Below are positions 1 to 6,853 of a stretch of 12,985 nt of DNA, in pieces. A program made the position numbers and the translations under genes. Every line of letters begins with the position of its first letter. Positions within the stretch are counted from its first letter, which is position 1. The DNA is from DASTGO01 sp035719045 (lineage in GTDB: Bacteria > Actinomycetota > Actinomycetes > Actinomycetales > Kineosporiaceae). Where the stretch lies: contig DASTGO010000190.1 of NCBI GenBank assembly GCA_035719045.1, positions 1 to 12,985 of the forward strand. Reading direction: 5' to 3'. The notes under the pieces are model-generated. The model saw nothing but the letters and a program-made list of their open reading frames with translations, had not been told where the DNA came from and ran no database searches.

Positions 1-83
1 AACCGGACCCGCAGGACCTGCACCTGGCCTGGGTCGGCGGCGCCCGTGTGCTGCGGCTCGCCCTGTCCGCGAAACAGACCTAG
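1..83 (+). CDS. 3' end of an unidentified protein (partial)
   Basis: The frame beginning at position 3 is open to a TAG at 81-83 and gives 26 residues ending in ...VLRLALSAKQT. The start lies outside the window. The piece mixes polar residues (DPQDLH) with a short aliphatic stretch (LAWVGGARVLRLALSA). This looks like ordinary protein rather than an out-of-frame shadow, but no family can be assigned from so little. The gene converges with the chemoreceptor gene on the other strand, leaving about 70 bp between the two stop codons. Function unknown. Confidence 0.45.
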   Translation, partial: PDPQDLHLAWVGGARVLRLALSAKQT

Positions 84-104
84 ACCCCCATCCGCCCCGG
101 ACGT

Positions 105-128
105 GACCGGCGGACCGGCGGACCGGCC
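105..128. repeat. three tandem 8-bp units between convergent genes
   Basis: The unit GACCGGCG occurs at 105-112 and 113-120, and as GACCGGCC at 121-128. It sits in the short gap between the stop codons of two convergent genes. It is probably simple GC-rich sequence drift. No function is evident. Confidence 0.4.
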
Positions 129-142
129 AAGGATGCCGCCCG

Positions 143-155
143 GACCGGGCCGGTC
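143..155. terminator. small inverted repeat at the convergent gene ends
   Basis: GACCGG and CCGGTC flank a single G, overlapping the stop codon of the minus-strand chemoreceptor gene. The loop is too short for a standard hairpin unless the inner pairs open, and there is no T-tract. It may contribute to bidirectional termination, but support is weak. Confidence 0.2.
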
Positions 156-1743
156 ACGCCTGTGCGGCCAGGAGGGTGCGCAGGGCCTCCCGATCCGCCG
201 CACTGAGGTCGGCGAACTCGGTGGCGATCTGCCCGTCCCCGCCGGCGCGGACCACCCGCGCAGACACCGGCAACCGGCCGCCCTGGTAGGGCAGGTCGAT
301 CCGGACCTGCAGACCCGGGCTCAGGGCCAGACCGGTCACCGTCCCGGCGGCGCCGGTCTCGCTGAGGTCGTGCAGGCGCAGGCTGCCGCTGCGGTTCCCC
401 GCGGTCAGCGCGGCGACGAGGGCGATCGGGATCCGGGGCGCCGCGCGCCGCTCGTAGAGCTCGGACAGGGTGTCCGACTCGACCTCCCGGACCCAGTCGA
501 GCAGGAGGTCCGTGAGCCGGGCGGCGGCACCGCCGTAGCTGTCCTCGGCGCCCATCAGTCGCACGGCCTCCTCGCTGTCGCCGTTGACGACCGCGCGCAG
601 GACGTCGGCGGCGCCGCGGTGGAAGGCGGCGTGCAGACGGGTCACCTCGGCGACCCGGTTCCGGTCGGGTTCACCGGCGGCATCCCCGTGGATCCACTTG
701 CCGAAGGGGCAGGCGTCGTCGCGGGCCACGGTCGCCAGGTCCGTACCAGGTTCCAGCCGCCGGGTCTCGATCGCGGTGCGCAGGCGCTTCTTCCAGGCCA
801 CGTGGGCGGAGATCCCCGCCCGGACCGGGTGGACGGCCAGCCCGGAGCCCAGCCCGGTGATCTCGGCCTGCTGTCCGCTCGCGGCCGAGCTCAGCCGGTC
901 CAGCCAGGACCGGGCCCGGCCCAGGGCGGCGTCCGCGGCCTGGGTCGCGTGCGTGGAGGACTCCAGGGCGTTGTCCAGGTCGCCGGCAGCGCTGGCAGCG
1001 TGCCCCGCCGCCCTGGTGACCTCAGCGATCACGTCGCTCTGCTCCTGCACGGCGGCCGCGATCGTCTGCTGCAGCCGCTCCACCTCGGTGAGCACCCCGG
1101 CGATCTCGGCGACGGCCTGGCGCACCTGTTCGCTGTCCTGCGCCAGTTGACTCAGCTGGCCGGTGATCCGGGTCGTGGCGTCATTGGTCTCCCCCGCCAG
1201 TTGCTTGACCTCGTTGGCCACCACGGCGAAACCCTTGCCCGCCTCCCCCGCCCGGGCCGCCTCGATCGTCGCGTTCAGGGCCAGCAGGCGGGTCTGGTCG
1301 GACACGGCGGTCACCGTGGCCACCACGCCGTCGATCTGGGAGGCCGATGCCAGCAGGTGGTCCACGCTCGACTGGACCTTCTGGGTCACCGAGGACGCGG
1401 CGGCCGTCACCGTGGTCGCCGCGGCCGCGGAGGAGGCCACCTCCGTCATCGCCGCCGACATCCGCTCCGCGGCTCGGGCCACCGACACCGCCTCGGTGCT
1501 CAGTTCCCGGCTCGCGGTGTTCGCCGCCCGGACGGCATGGGCACTGTCCTGGGCGGTGCTGGCGATCAGCCCCACGCTGTCCCCGAGGTCCTCGGCGGCC
1601 AGTGCCAGGTCACCGGCCCGGCCGAGCATCCGGCGCAGCACGTTCGGATCCCAGCCGCCCCCCGGCGCGGGCCCGTCAGGCGCCGAGCCCCCGGCGGACC
1701 GGAAACCCACCCACGACACCGCGACCCGCAGCGGGAATCGCAT
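154..1743 (-). CDS. soluble methyl-accepting chemotaxis protein with CZB and PilZ domains
   Basis: Predicted cytoplasmic chemoreceptor of 529 aa that would control CheA through the CheW-binding hairpin tip. The ATG at 1743 is chosen because GGAGGT lies 4-5 nt upstream; the frame stays open further upstream but without a good start. No transmembrane segment is visible. The MCP signalling coiled coil covers about residues 40-290, with the conserved tip around 147-183 (SDQTRLLALNATIEAARAG, then GKGFAVVANEVK). A CZB zinc-binding domain follows, at about 310-400, with the expected three-His, one-Cys set: His314 (HVAW), Cys345 (CPFGKW), His371 and His375 (HAAFH). A PilZ domain, about 430-529, has RRAAPR at 432-437 and DLSETG at 459-464, the two c-di-GMP-binding motifs. 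The receptor probably integrates zinc/redox or chlorine-type signals with c-di-GMP; this is inferred from family knowledge. No che genes are adjacent. Confidence 0.93.
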   Translation of the reverse strand: MRFPLRVAVSWVGFRSAGGSAPDGPAPGGGWDPNVLRRMLGRAGDLALAAEDLGDSVGLIASTAQDSAHAVRAANTASRELSTEAVSVARAAERMSAAMTEVASSAAAATTVTAAASSVTQKVQSSVDHLLASASQIDGVVATVTAVSDQTRLLALNATIEAARAGEAGKGFAVVANEVKQLAGETNDATTRITGQLSQLAQDSEQVRQAVAEIAGVLTEVERLQQTIAAAVQEQSDVIAEVTRAAGHAASAAGDLDNALESSTHATQAADAALGRARSWLDRLSSAASGQQAEITGLGSGLAVHPVRAGISAHVAWKKRLRTAIETRRLEPGTDLATVARDDACPFGKWIHGDAAGEPDRNRVAEVTRLHAAFHRGAADVLRAVVNGDSEEAVRLMGAEDSYGGAAARLTDLLLDWVREVESDTLSELYERRAAPRIPIALVAALTAGNRSGSLRLHDLSETGAAGTVTGLALSPGLQVRIDLPYQGGRLPVSARVVRAGGDGQIATEFADLSAADREALRTLLAAQA

Positions 1744-1788
1744 GACCACCTCCAGACCGGCCCGGCCGGGACACCACCCCAGCAACCC

Positions 1789-1815
1789 TTCGACACCGAG
1801 CCGGCAGCCCTTGAG
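1789..1815 (-). promoter_or_regulatory. candidate flagellar-sigma (FliA-like) promoter for the chemoreceptor
   Basis: Read on the minus strand, the sequence is CTCA, 17 nt, then GTCGAA. The -10-like element ends about 45 nt before the chemoreceptor ATG. Motile actinobacteria are reported to use FliA promoters close to CTCA-N15-17-GCCGAA; I recall this from Actinoplanes. The match has one mismatch in the -10 element. The position and gene type fit, but short motifs arise easily in such GC-rich DNA. Confidence 0.35.
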
Positions 1816-1968
1816 CGGCCGGCTTCTTCCCCGAGAGCGCCGGATGACCCGCTGGCAGACGATGCTCCAGCCGCCGACGGTCCCCTCCACGCAGCAGGCA
1901 GACCGCTCAGCCGGTGACGCCCGGAGCTGCCGGGACCGACAGCAGCCAGCCACGACGGAGAGTGACAT

Positions 1969-1984
1969 ACTGATCTCTATCAGT
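1969..1984. promoter_or_regulatory. perfect 6-4-6 palindrome, possible CRP/FNR-family operator
   Basis: ACTGAT-CTCT-ATCAGT is a perfect inverted repeat with a 4-bp centre, in an AT-richer patch 128 bp before the hydrogenase beta start. Its core, CTGAT-N4-ATCAG, resembles the FNR consensus TTGAT-N4-ATCAA with the outer T/A replaced by C/G. An oxygen- or redox-responsive regulator would suit a hydrogenase operon. The identity of the regulator is inference, and the site could equally serve the divergent chemoreceptor gene. Confidence 0.4.
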
Positions 1985-2050
1985 GAGCTTGACCACCGTC
2001 TCCCGCTGACCAGCGCCGATGCCGACCGGCGGGGGATGGCCGCCTCCCGA

Positions 2051-2064
2051 GGGACCAAGTGCCC
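2051..2064 (+). promoter_or_regulatory. weak DosR/DevR-like box upstream of the hydrogenase operon
   Basis: GGGACCAAGTGCCC starts 61 nt before the beta-subunit ATG. Against the mycobacterial DosR core GGGACTWWAGTCCC, I count 10 of 14 matches. The left half-site matches well and the right half-site keeps only CCC. Group 3b hydrogenase of Mycobacterium smegmatis is hypoxia-induced, which makes the idea reasonable. GGGACC words are frequent by chance here. Confidence 0.2.
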
Positions 2065-2111
2065 GCTGACCTGCCCGGATGCGGAGGTAGACCGGCAGTG
2101 GAGGTGGCCTC

Positions 2112-3290
2112 ATGTCGGACGGGACGAGTCTGCTGGATCTGGCCGGCCTGCAGTCCTTGCTGGAGTGCCTGCGCTCACGGGGGTACACCGTGATCGGGCC
2201 GACCATGCGGGACGGTGCGGTGGTGGCCGCCGAGATCACCCGGCTGGAGGACCTTCCCCGGGGCTGGGGTGACACGCAACGGCCCGGCAGCTACCGGCTG
2301 CGCCCCCGCGAGGATGCGGCCCTGTTCGGGTTCGCCGCCCCGGTGCACTCGCCCAAGGCCACGCTGTTCCCGGCGGACACGACCCTGTGGCGGCGCACCC
2401 GCACCGAGGACGGATTCGACGTGGAACTCGGGGACGGCGACCAGGACGCCCCTCCCCGCTACGCGCTGTTCGGGGTGCGCTCCTGCGACCTGCGCGCGAT
2501 CGAGCTCCAGGACCGCGTGCTCGACGGCCGCGCGGTGGTCGATCCCGACTACCACCGGCGTCGGCGGGACCTGTTCGTGGTGGCTGCCACCTGCAGCGAT
2601 CCTTCGGGCAGTTGCTTCTGCACCTCGCTGGGCACCGGCCCCCGGCCGACGCGGGGCTTCGACCTCGCCCTCACCGAGATCCTCGGCGGGGAACACCGCT
2701 TCCTCGTGGAGGTCGGCAGCCCGGCCGGCAGTGAGCTCCTCGCCGGGGTGCCGGCCCGCCCGGCGTCCCCCGCCGACCTGTCGGCCGCCGACCGGGTCGC
2801 CCGGACCGCCGCCGAGCACATCCTGCGCCGGCTCGACGTCGACGGGCTGCGCGAGGTGCTGCAGTCCGCTGCGGGCAGCCCGGTCTGGGACGAGGTCGCC
2901 ACGCAGTGCCTGGCCTGCATGAACTGCACGGCGGTGTGCCCGACCTGCTTCTGCACCTCGGTGGCCGACAGCACCGACCTCACCGGCGGCACGACCACCC
3001 GGCACCGGGTCTGGGACTCCTGCTTCTCCACCGAGTACTCGGCCGTCCACGGCCGCAGCGTCCGCGCCGGCGTCGCGGCCCGCTACCGGCAGTGGGTGAC
3101 GCACAGGTTCGCCGCCTGGGTCGACCAGTTCCAGAGCGTCGGCTGTGTCGGCTGTGGCCGCTGCATCACGTGGTGCCCGGCCGGGATCGACCTCACCCGC
3201 CGGCTCGCCGACGTGCGGGCCGAGCGGGAGACCGCCACCGCGCGGGCCCGCGCCCTCGCCCCCACCGGAGACCCCCATGACCGCCACTGA
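2112..3290 (+). CDS. hydB: [NiFe] hydrogenase group 3b, beta subunit (4Fe-4S electron-transfer protein)
   Basis: This 392-aa protein is the iron-sulfur relay that passes electrons between the hydrogenase module and the FAD-containing gamma subunit in a cytoplasmic, NAD(P)-linked hydrogenase. Two ferredoxin-type clusters are visible. One uses Cys266, 269, 272 and 276 (CLACMNCTAVC), followed by CFC at 279-281. The other uses Cys345, 348, 351 and 355 (CVGCGRCITWC). Upstream are GVRSCDLRAIE (Cys125) and a Cys-rich CSDPSGSCFC segment at 161-170, both typical of this family. The ATG at 2112 is preceded by GGAGGTGG at 2100-2107. It is the first gene of the operon, and its last 14 bp overlap the gamma gene. 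The order beta-gamma-delta-alpha matches the sulfhydrogenase I operons first described in Pyrococcus. The symbol follows that naming. Confidence 0.92.
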   Translation: MSDGTSLLDLAGLQSLLECLRSRGYTVIGPTMRDGAVVAAEITRLEDLPRGWGDTQRPGSYRLRPREDAALFGFAAPVHSPKATLFPADTTLWRRTRTEDGFDVELGDGDQDAPPRYALFGVRSCDLRAIELQDRVLDGRAVVDPDYHRRRRDLFVVAATCSDPSGSCFCTSLGTGPRPTRGFDLALTEILGGEHRFLVEVGSPAGSELLAGVPARPASPADLSAADRVARTAAEHILRRLDVDGLREVLQSAAGSPVWDEVATQCLACMNCTAVCPTCFCTSVADSTDLTGGTTTRHRVWDSCFSTEYSAVHGRSVRAGVAARYRQWVTHRFAAWVDQFQSVGCVGCGRCITWCPAGIDLTRRLADVRAERETATARARALAPTGDPHDRH

Positions 3291-4143
3291 CGCTTTCGGC
3301 CCGGCGCCCGCCACCGTGGAGGCCGGCTGGCTGCTCCCCCGCCCGTTCCGCGTGGTCACCCGCCGCCAGGACACCGCGGACACGGTGACCCTCGGCCTGC
3401 GCGCCCTCGACGGTGCGCCGCTGCGGTTCGCCCCGGGGGCGTTCACCATGGTCGAGATGTTCGGGGTCGGGGAGGTACCGATCTCGATCAGCGGCGATCC
3501 CGCGTCCCCGGAGCTGCTCGAACACACCATCCGCGACGTCGGTGCCGTCACCCACGCCCTGGTGGGCAGCGAGCCGGGGACCGTCGTCGGGGTGCGCGGC
3601 CCGTACGGCCGTGGCTGGCAGGTGCGTGACGCCACCGGCCAGGACCTGCTCGTGGTCGCCGGTGGGATCGGCCTGGCCCCGCTGCGGCCGGCCCTGCTCG
3701 ACGTGCTCGCCCACCGCGGCGACTACGGCCGGGTGATCCTGCTCTACGGGGCACGCCGGGCCGAGGACATCCTCTTCGCCGACGAGCTGGCCCGGTGGGC
3801 GGCCCGCCGCGACATCGAGGTCCAGATCTCGGTGGACTACCGCACGCCGGGCTGGCAGGGGCGGGTGGGCCTGGTCACCGCCCTGGTCGCGCAGGCCGGC
3901 TTCGACGCCGAGCGCACCCTCACCCTGGTCTGCGGACCGGAGATCATGATGCGCCTGGTCGCCGCCGCCCTGCTGGAGCGGGGTGTCCCGGCACCGCGGG
4001 TCCGGCTGTCCCTGGAGCGCAACATGCACTGCGGGGTCGGACTGTGCGGGCACTGCCAGGTCCGTGAACTGTTCGTCTGCGTGGACGGACCGGTGCTGTC
4101 CTACGACCGGGTCGACGCGCTGCTGAGCGTCCCGGAGTTGTGA
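3277..4143 (+). CDS. hydG: [NiFe] hydrogenase group 3b, gamma subunit (FAD/NAD(P)-binding reductase)
   Basis: This 288-aa member of the ferredoxin-NADP reductase/dihydroorotate dehydrogenase electron-transfer family would exchange electrons with NAD(P)H through FAD. An FAD-binding barrel comes first, with PISIS at 68-72 in the usual RxYS position and GPYGRGW at 108-114. A nucleotide-binding fold follows, with VAGGIGLAPLRP at 127-138 and CGPEIMM at 219-225. A C-terminal [2Fe-2S] site has Cys252, 257, 260 and 268 (CGVGLCGHC, then FVC). The ATG at 3277 is preferred because GGAG lies at 3267-3270; the frame is open upstream but lies inside the beta gene. It overlaps the beta gene by 14 bp and sits 1 bp from the delta gene, implying translational coupling. 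Preference for NADP or NAD cannot be read reliably from the sequence. Confidence 0.92.
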   Translation: MTATDAFGPAPATVEAGWLLPRPFRVVTRRQDTADTVTLGLRALDGAPLRFAPGAFTMVEMFGVGEVPISISGDPASPELLEHTIRDVGAVTHALVGSEPGTVVGVRGPYGRGWQVRDATGQDLLVVAGGIGLAPLRPALLDVLAHRGDYGRVILLYGARRAEDILFADELARWAARRDIEVQISVDYRTPGWQGRVGLVTALVAQAGFDAERTLTLVCGPEIMMRLVAAALLERGVPAPRVRLSLERNMHCGVGLCGHCQVRELFVCVDGPVLSYDRVDALLSVPEL

Positions 4144-4144
4144 G

Positions 4145-4972
4145 ATGACCCAGACCCCGACGGCGCCCTCCCCCGACGCCCCCGCCGGCACCGGGCGGCC
4201 CTCCTTCGCGGTGTGGAAGTTCGCCTCCTGCGACGGCTGCCAGCTCACCCTGCTCAACTGCGAGGACGAACTGCTCGCGGTGGCCGGGGCGATCCGGATC
4301 ACGCACTTCCCGGAGGCGACCCGGGCCCACGACGACGGACCGTACGACGTGTCCCTGGTCGAGGGCTCGGTGTCCACCCCGGAGGACGTCGACCGGATCC
4401 ACCGGGTGCGGGCGGTGTCCCGCAAGCTGATCGCGATCGGGGCCTGCGCCACCAGCGGCGGCATCCAGGCCCTGCGCAACTACACCTCGCTGGACCGGCT
4501 CAGCCCCCTGGTGTACGCGCATCCGGAGTACGTCGCCTCCCTGGAACGATCGACGCCGGTGTCCGCCCACGTCACCGTCGACTTCGAGCTGCGCGGCTGC
4601 CCGATCGACGCCGGCCAGCTGGTCGAGGTGATCGCGGCGTTCCTGCAGGGCCGCCGCCCGCGCGTCCCCCGGTACAGCGTGTGCGCGGAGTGCAAGCGGC
4701 GCGGGCTCACCTGCCTCATGGTCGCGCACGGCACGCCCTGCCTCGGCCCGGCGACCCAGGCCGGCTGCGGGGCGGTCTGTCCCGGCACCCGGCGCGGCTG
4801 CTACGGCTGCTTCGGACCGCAGGACGCGGTGAACACGGCGCCGCTCGCCGAGCGCCTGGTCGCCCTCGGGATGGACCGCCGGGACGTGGCCCGCGCCTTC
4901 CGGACCTACAACGCCGGGGCGGAACCCTTCCGCCGGGAGAGCCTGCGCCAGGAGGAGGCGACGCCACGATGA
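4145..4972 (+). CDS. hydD: [NiFe] hydrogenase group 3b, delta (small) subunit
   Basis: The 275-aa small subunit conducts electrons from the NiFe site. Proximal-cluster ligands are Cys29 and Cys32 (CDGC), Cys101 (GACATSGG) and Cys152 (RGCPID), all in canonical positions. The C-terminal third has eight more cysteines: 180, 183, 190, 199, 208, 212, 219 and 222. That is enough for two further [4Fe-4S] clusters, as in NAD(P)-linked group 3 enzymes. There is no twin-arginine signal, so the enzyme should stay in the cytoplasm. The first 18 residues form a Thr/Pro/Ala-rich tail, perhaps a disordered extension. The ATG at 4145 follows the gamma stop by one base. No strong ribosome-binding site is evident there, consistent with coupling. 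It ends in an ATGA overlap with the alpha gene. Confidence 0.94.
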   Translation: MTQTPTAPSPDAPAGTGRPSFAVWKFASCDGCQLTLLNCEDELLAVAGAIRITHFPEATRAHDDGPYDVSLVEGSVSTPEDVDRIHRVRAVSRKLIAIGACATSGGIQALRNYTSLDRLSPLVYAHPEYVASLERSTPVSAHVTVDFELRGCPIDAGQLVEVIAAFLQGRRPRVPRYSVCAECKRRGLTCLMVAHGTPCLGPATQAGCGAVCPGTRRGCYGCFGPQDAVNTAPLAERLVALGMDRRDVARAFRTYNAGAEPFRRESLRQEEATPR

Positions 4973-6273
4973 GCCCGCTGAAGTCCGGCAGTCACCTCCT
5001 GGAGGTCGGCGAGCTCGCCCGGGTGGAGGGCGAGGGCGCGATGCGGGTCGTCGTCCTCGACGGCGAGGTCACCCTGGTCGAGCTGCGGATCACCGAGCCG
5101 CCCCGCTACTTCGAGGGGTTCCTGCGGGGCCGGGCCTGGACCGAGACTCCCGACCTCACCTCCCGGATCTGCGGGATCTGCCCGGTGGCCTACCAGCTGA
5201 CCGCCGTCCAGGCGATCGAGGACGCCTGCGCCGTCGCCCTCCCGGACGAGCTGCGCAGGCTGCGCCGACTGCTGTACTGCGGCGAGTGGATCGAGAGCCA
5301 CGCCCTGCACATCTACCTGCTGCACGCCCCGGACTTCCTCGGCTACGACGGGGCCATCGAGATGGCGGCCGACCACCGCGGCCTGGTGGAACGGGGCCTG
5401 CGGCTGAAGAAGGCCGGAAACGCGATCCTCACCACGATCGGCGGCCGGGCCATCCACCCGGTGAACGCCCGGGTCGGCGGCTTCCACCAGCTGCCCACGC
5501 CCGCGGACCTACGGCGGCTGCGCCCGGACCTGGAACGCGGCCGGGACGACGCCCTGGCCACCGTCGCCCTCGTCGGGGGGTTCGACTTCCCGGACTTCGA
5601 GCAGCCCCACGAGTACCTCTGCCTGCGCGGTCCGGACGGCTACCCGCTGGAGTCCGGTTCCGTGGTCACCAGCAGCGGGGGCGCGTTCGCCGTCCAGGAG
5701 TTCACCGAGCACGTCCACGAGGAGCACGTCGCCCGCTCCCATGCCCTGCACTCCCGGCTCGACGGCGACACCGTGTACGCCGTCGGCCCGCTGGCCCGGT
5801 ACACGCTGTGTTCCGGCCAGCTCTCCCCGCTCGCCCTGGAGGCCGCCCGCGAGGCCGGGCTGGGGGCGGTGTGCCGCAACCCGTTCCGCTCCATCGTGGT
5901 CCGCGCCGTCGAACTGGTGTATGCCTTCGACGAGGCGCTGCGGCTGATCGACAGCTGGCAGGGCGCCCCGGTCGCCGCGGTGCCGGTACGGCCCCGGTTC
6001 GGCGAGGGCCACGGCGCCACCGAGGCCCCCCGCGGGCTGCTCTACCACCGCTACCGGATCGACACCGACGGCACGGTGCTGGACGCCCGGATCATCCCGC
6101 CCACCGCCCAGAACCAGGCCAGCATCGAGGCGGACCTGCGGGCGTTCGTCCAGCCCCGGCTCCACCTCTCCCACGCCGAGCTGACCCACGACTGCGAGCA
6201 GGCGATCCGCAACTACGACCCGTGCATCTCCTGCGCCACCCACTTCCTCGACCTGCGCCTGGACACCCGCTGA
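4969..6273 (+). CDS. hydA: [NiFe] hydrogenase group 3b, alpha (large, catalytic) subunit
   Basis: The 434-aa catalytic subunit binds the NiFe(CN)2CO centre. The L1 motif RICGIC gives Cys68 and Cys71. The L2 motif DPCISCATH gives Cys419 and Cys422, with His425 next to the processing site. All four metal-binding cysteines are present. NARVGGFH at 166-173 and GHGATEAPRG at 347-356 are also conserved family elements. The nine residues after His425 (FLDLRLDTR) are the peptide expected to be removed by the maturation endopeptidase encoded next. The ATG at 4969 has a strong GGAGGAGG at 4951-4958 inside the delta gene, and the two overlap by 4 bp. L2 signature, size and gene order all point to group 3b, a reversible hydrogen:NAD(P) oxidoreductase often active under hypoxia or fermentation. 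Confidence 0.95.
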   Translation: MSPLKSGSHLLEVGELARVEGEGAMRVVVLDGEVTLVELRITEPPRYFEGFLRGRAWTETPDLTSRICGICPVAYQLTAVQAIEDACAVALPDELRRLRRLLYCGEWIESHALHIYLLHAPDFLGYDGAIEMAADHRGLVERGLRLKKAGNAILTTIGGRAIHPVNARVGGFHQLPTPADLRRLRPDLERGRDDALATVALVGGFDFPDFEQPHEYLCLRGPDGYPLESGSVVTSSGGAFAVQEFTEHVHEEHVARSHALHSRLDGDTVYAVGPLARYTLCSGQLSPLALEAAREAGLGAVCRNPFRSIVVRAVELVYAFDEALRLIDSWQGAPVAAVPVRPRFGEGHGATEAPRGLLYHRYRIDTDGTVLDARIIPPTAQNQASIEADLRAFVQPRLHLSHAELTHDCEQAIRNYDPCISCATHFLDLRLDTR

Positions 6274-6755
6274 CCGCCGCCGGCCTGCCACGGCTGCTGG
6301 TCGGCCTGGGCAATCCCGACCGCGGCGACGACGGGATCGGACCCGCCGTGGTCGCCCGGGTCACCCCACGGCTGCCCGGCGGCGGCGCCGCCCCCCGGAC
6401 GGCGACCACCGCCGACCCGGCCGAGCTGCTGGACCTGTGGGCAGGCACCGGGCTGGCGGTGGTGGTCGACGCGGTCCGGGCCGGGCCGGGTGCCCGTCCC
6501 GGCTCACTGATCCTGCTGCGCACCGCCCCCGCAGAGCCGCCGCTGCCCGCGGGCCTCACGGCGGGCCCGGGCGGTACGCACGCCCTGGGTCTGGCCGAGG
6601 CGGTGGAACTCGGTCGCGCCCTCTCGCGGCTGCCCCGGCGCCTGGTCGTGCTGGGCGTCGTCGCCGCCGGGTTCGCCGCGGGAGCGCCGCTGTCGCCACC
6701 GGTCGCCGCGGCCGTGGACGCCGCCGCCGACCGGGTGGCCCGGTTGCTGCGCTGA
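6222..6755 (+). CDS. hydrogenase maturation endopeptidase (HyaD/HycI-type)
   Basis: The protease removes the C-terminal peptide of the alpha subunit after nickel insertion. The diagnostic N-terminal strand and loop LLVGLGNPDRGDDGIG is present, with the second Asp of DDG in the place of the usual acidic nickel ligand. VVVDAVRAG supplies the second acidic ligand and GGTHALGL the histidine. The C-terminus has the usual hydrophobic strand (VVLGVVAAGF). Length from the conserved region fits the family's 150-170 aa. The start is uncertain. The only in-frame ATG/GTG/TTG before the conserved strand is the GTG at 6222, giving 177 aa and a 52-bp overlap with the alpha gene. Neither it nor the alternative has a good ribosome-binding site. 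The alternative is the CTG at 6270, which overlaps the alpha stop as CTGA and gives 161 aa. Last gene of the operon. Confidence 0.85.
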   Translation: MHLLRHPLPRPAPGHPLTAAGLPRLLVGLGNPDRGDDGIGPAVVARVTPRLPGGGAAPRTATTADPAELLDLWAGTGLAVVVDAVRAGPGARPGSLILLRTAPAEPPLPAGLTAGPGGTHALGLAEAVELGRALSRLPRRLVVLGVVAAGFAAGAPLSPPVAAAVDAAADRVARLLR

Positions 6756-6770
6756 CAGGGGGATATAGCC

Positions 6771-6807
6771 GGGACCATCGGCACGACCCGCAGCGCGGGG
6801 CGGTCCC
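6771..6807 (+). terminator. nested stem-loop after the hydrogenase operon
   Basis: GGGACC at 6771-6776 pairs with GGTCCC at 6802-6807. Inside it, CCCGC (6787-6791) pairs with GCGGG (6795-6799) around an AGC loop. It starts 16 bp after the peptidase stop and lacks a T-tract, as is common for actinobacterial terminators. It lies 47 bp before the acyltransferase start, so it could instead be a 5' leader structure. The left arm also resembles a DosR-type half-site. Confidence 0.4.
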
Positions 6808-6853
6808 GGAGACTGCCGGGGAAGCCGGTCCGTCGTCCCGCCCGCAGGAAGTC

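Larger units (their letters stand above)
1744..2111. other. divergent intergenic region between chemoreceptor and hydrogenase operon
   Basis: This 368-bp stretch separates the divergently transcribed chemoreceptor and hydrogenase genes. I see no convincing gene in it. Frames that read through lack ribosome-binding sites and family signatures. It includes one of the few AT-richer patches in the window, around 1962-1992, containing a perfect palindrome. It also holds a FliA-like motif for the minus strand and a GGGACC-type box nearer the hydrogenase start. It must contain the promoters for both units. Confidence 0.6.

Noticed and set aside
46..1917. Long plus-strand open frame opposite the chemoreceptor gene
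   Set aside because: It is antisense to a protein with complete MCP, CZB and PilZ signatures. Its product is Gly/Arg/Pro/His-rich with no family motif, as expected from the reverse complement of GC-rich coding DNA.
6752..6769. Promoter with CTGACA and TATAGC for the acyltransferase
   Set aside because: The two hexamers are only about 6 bp apart, far from the 16-18 bp required.
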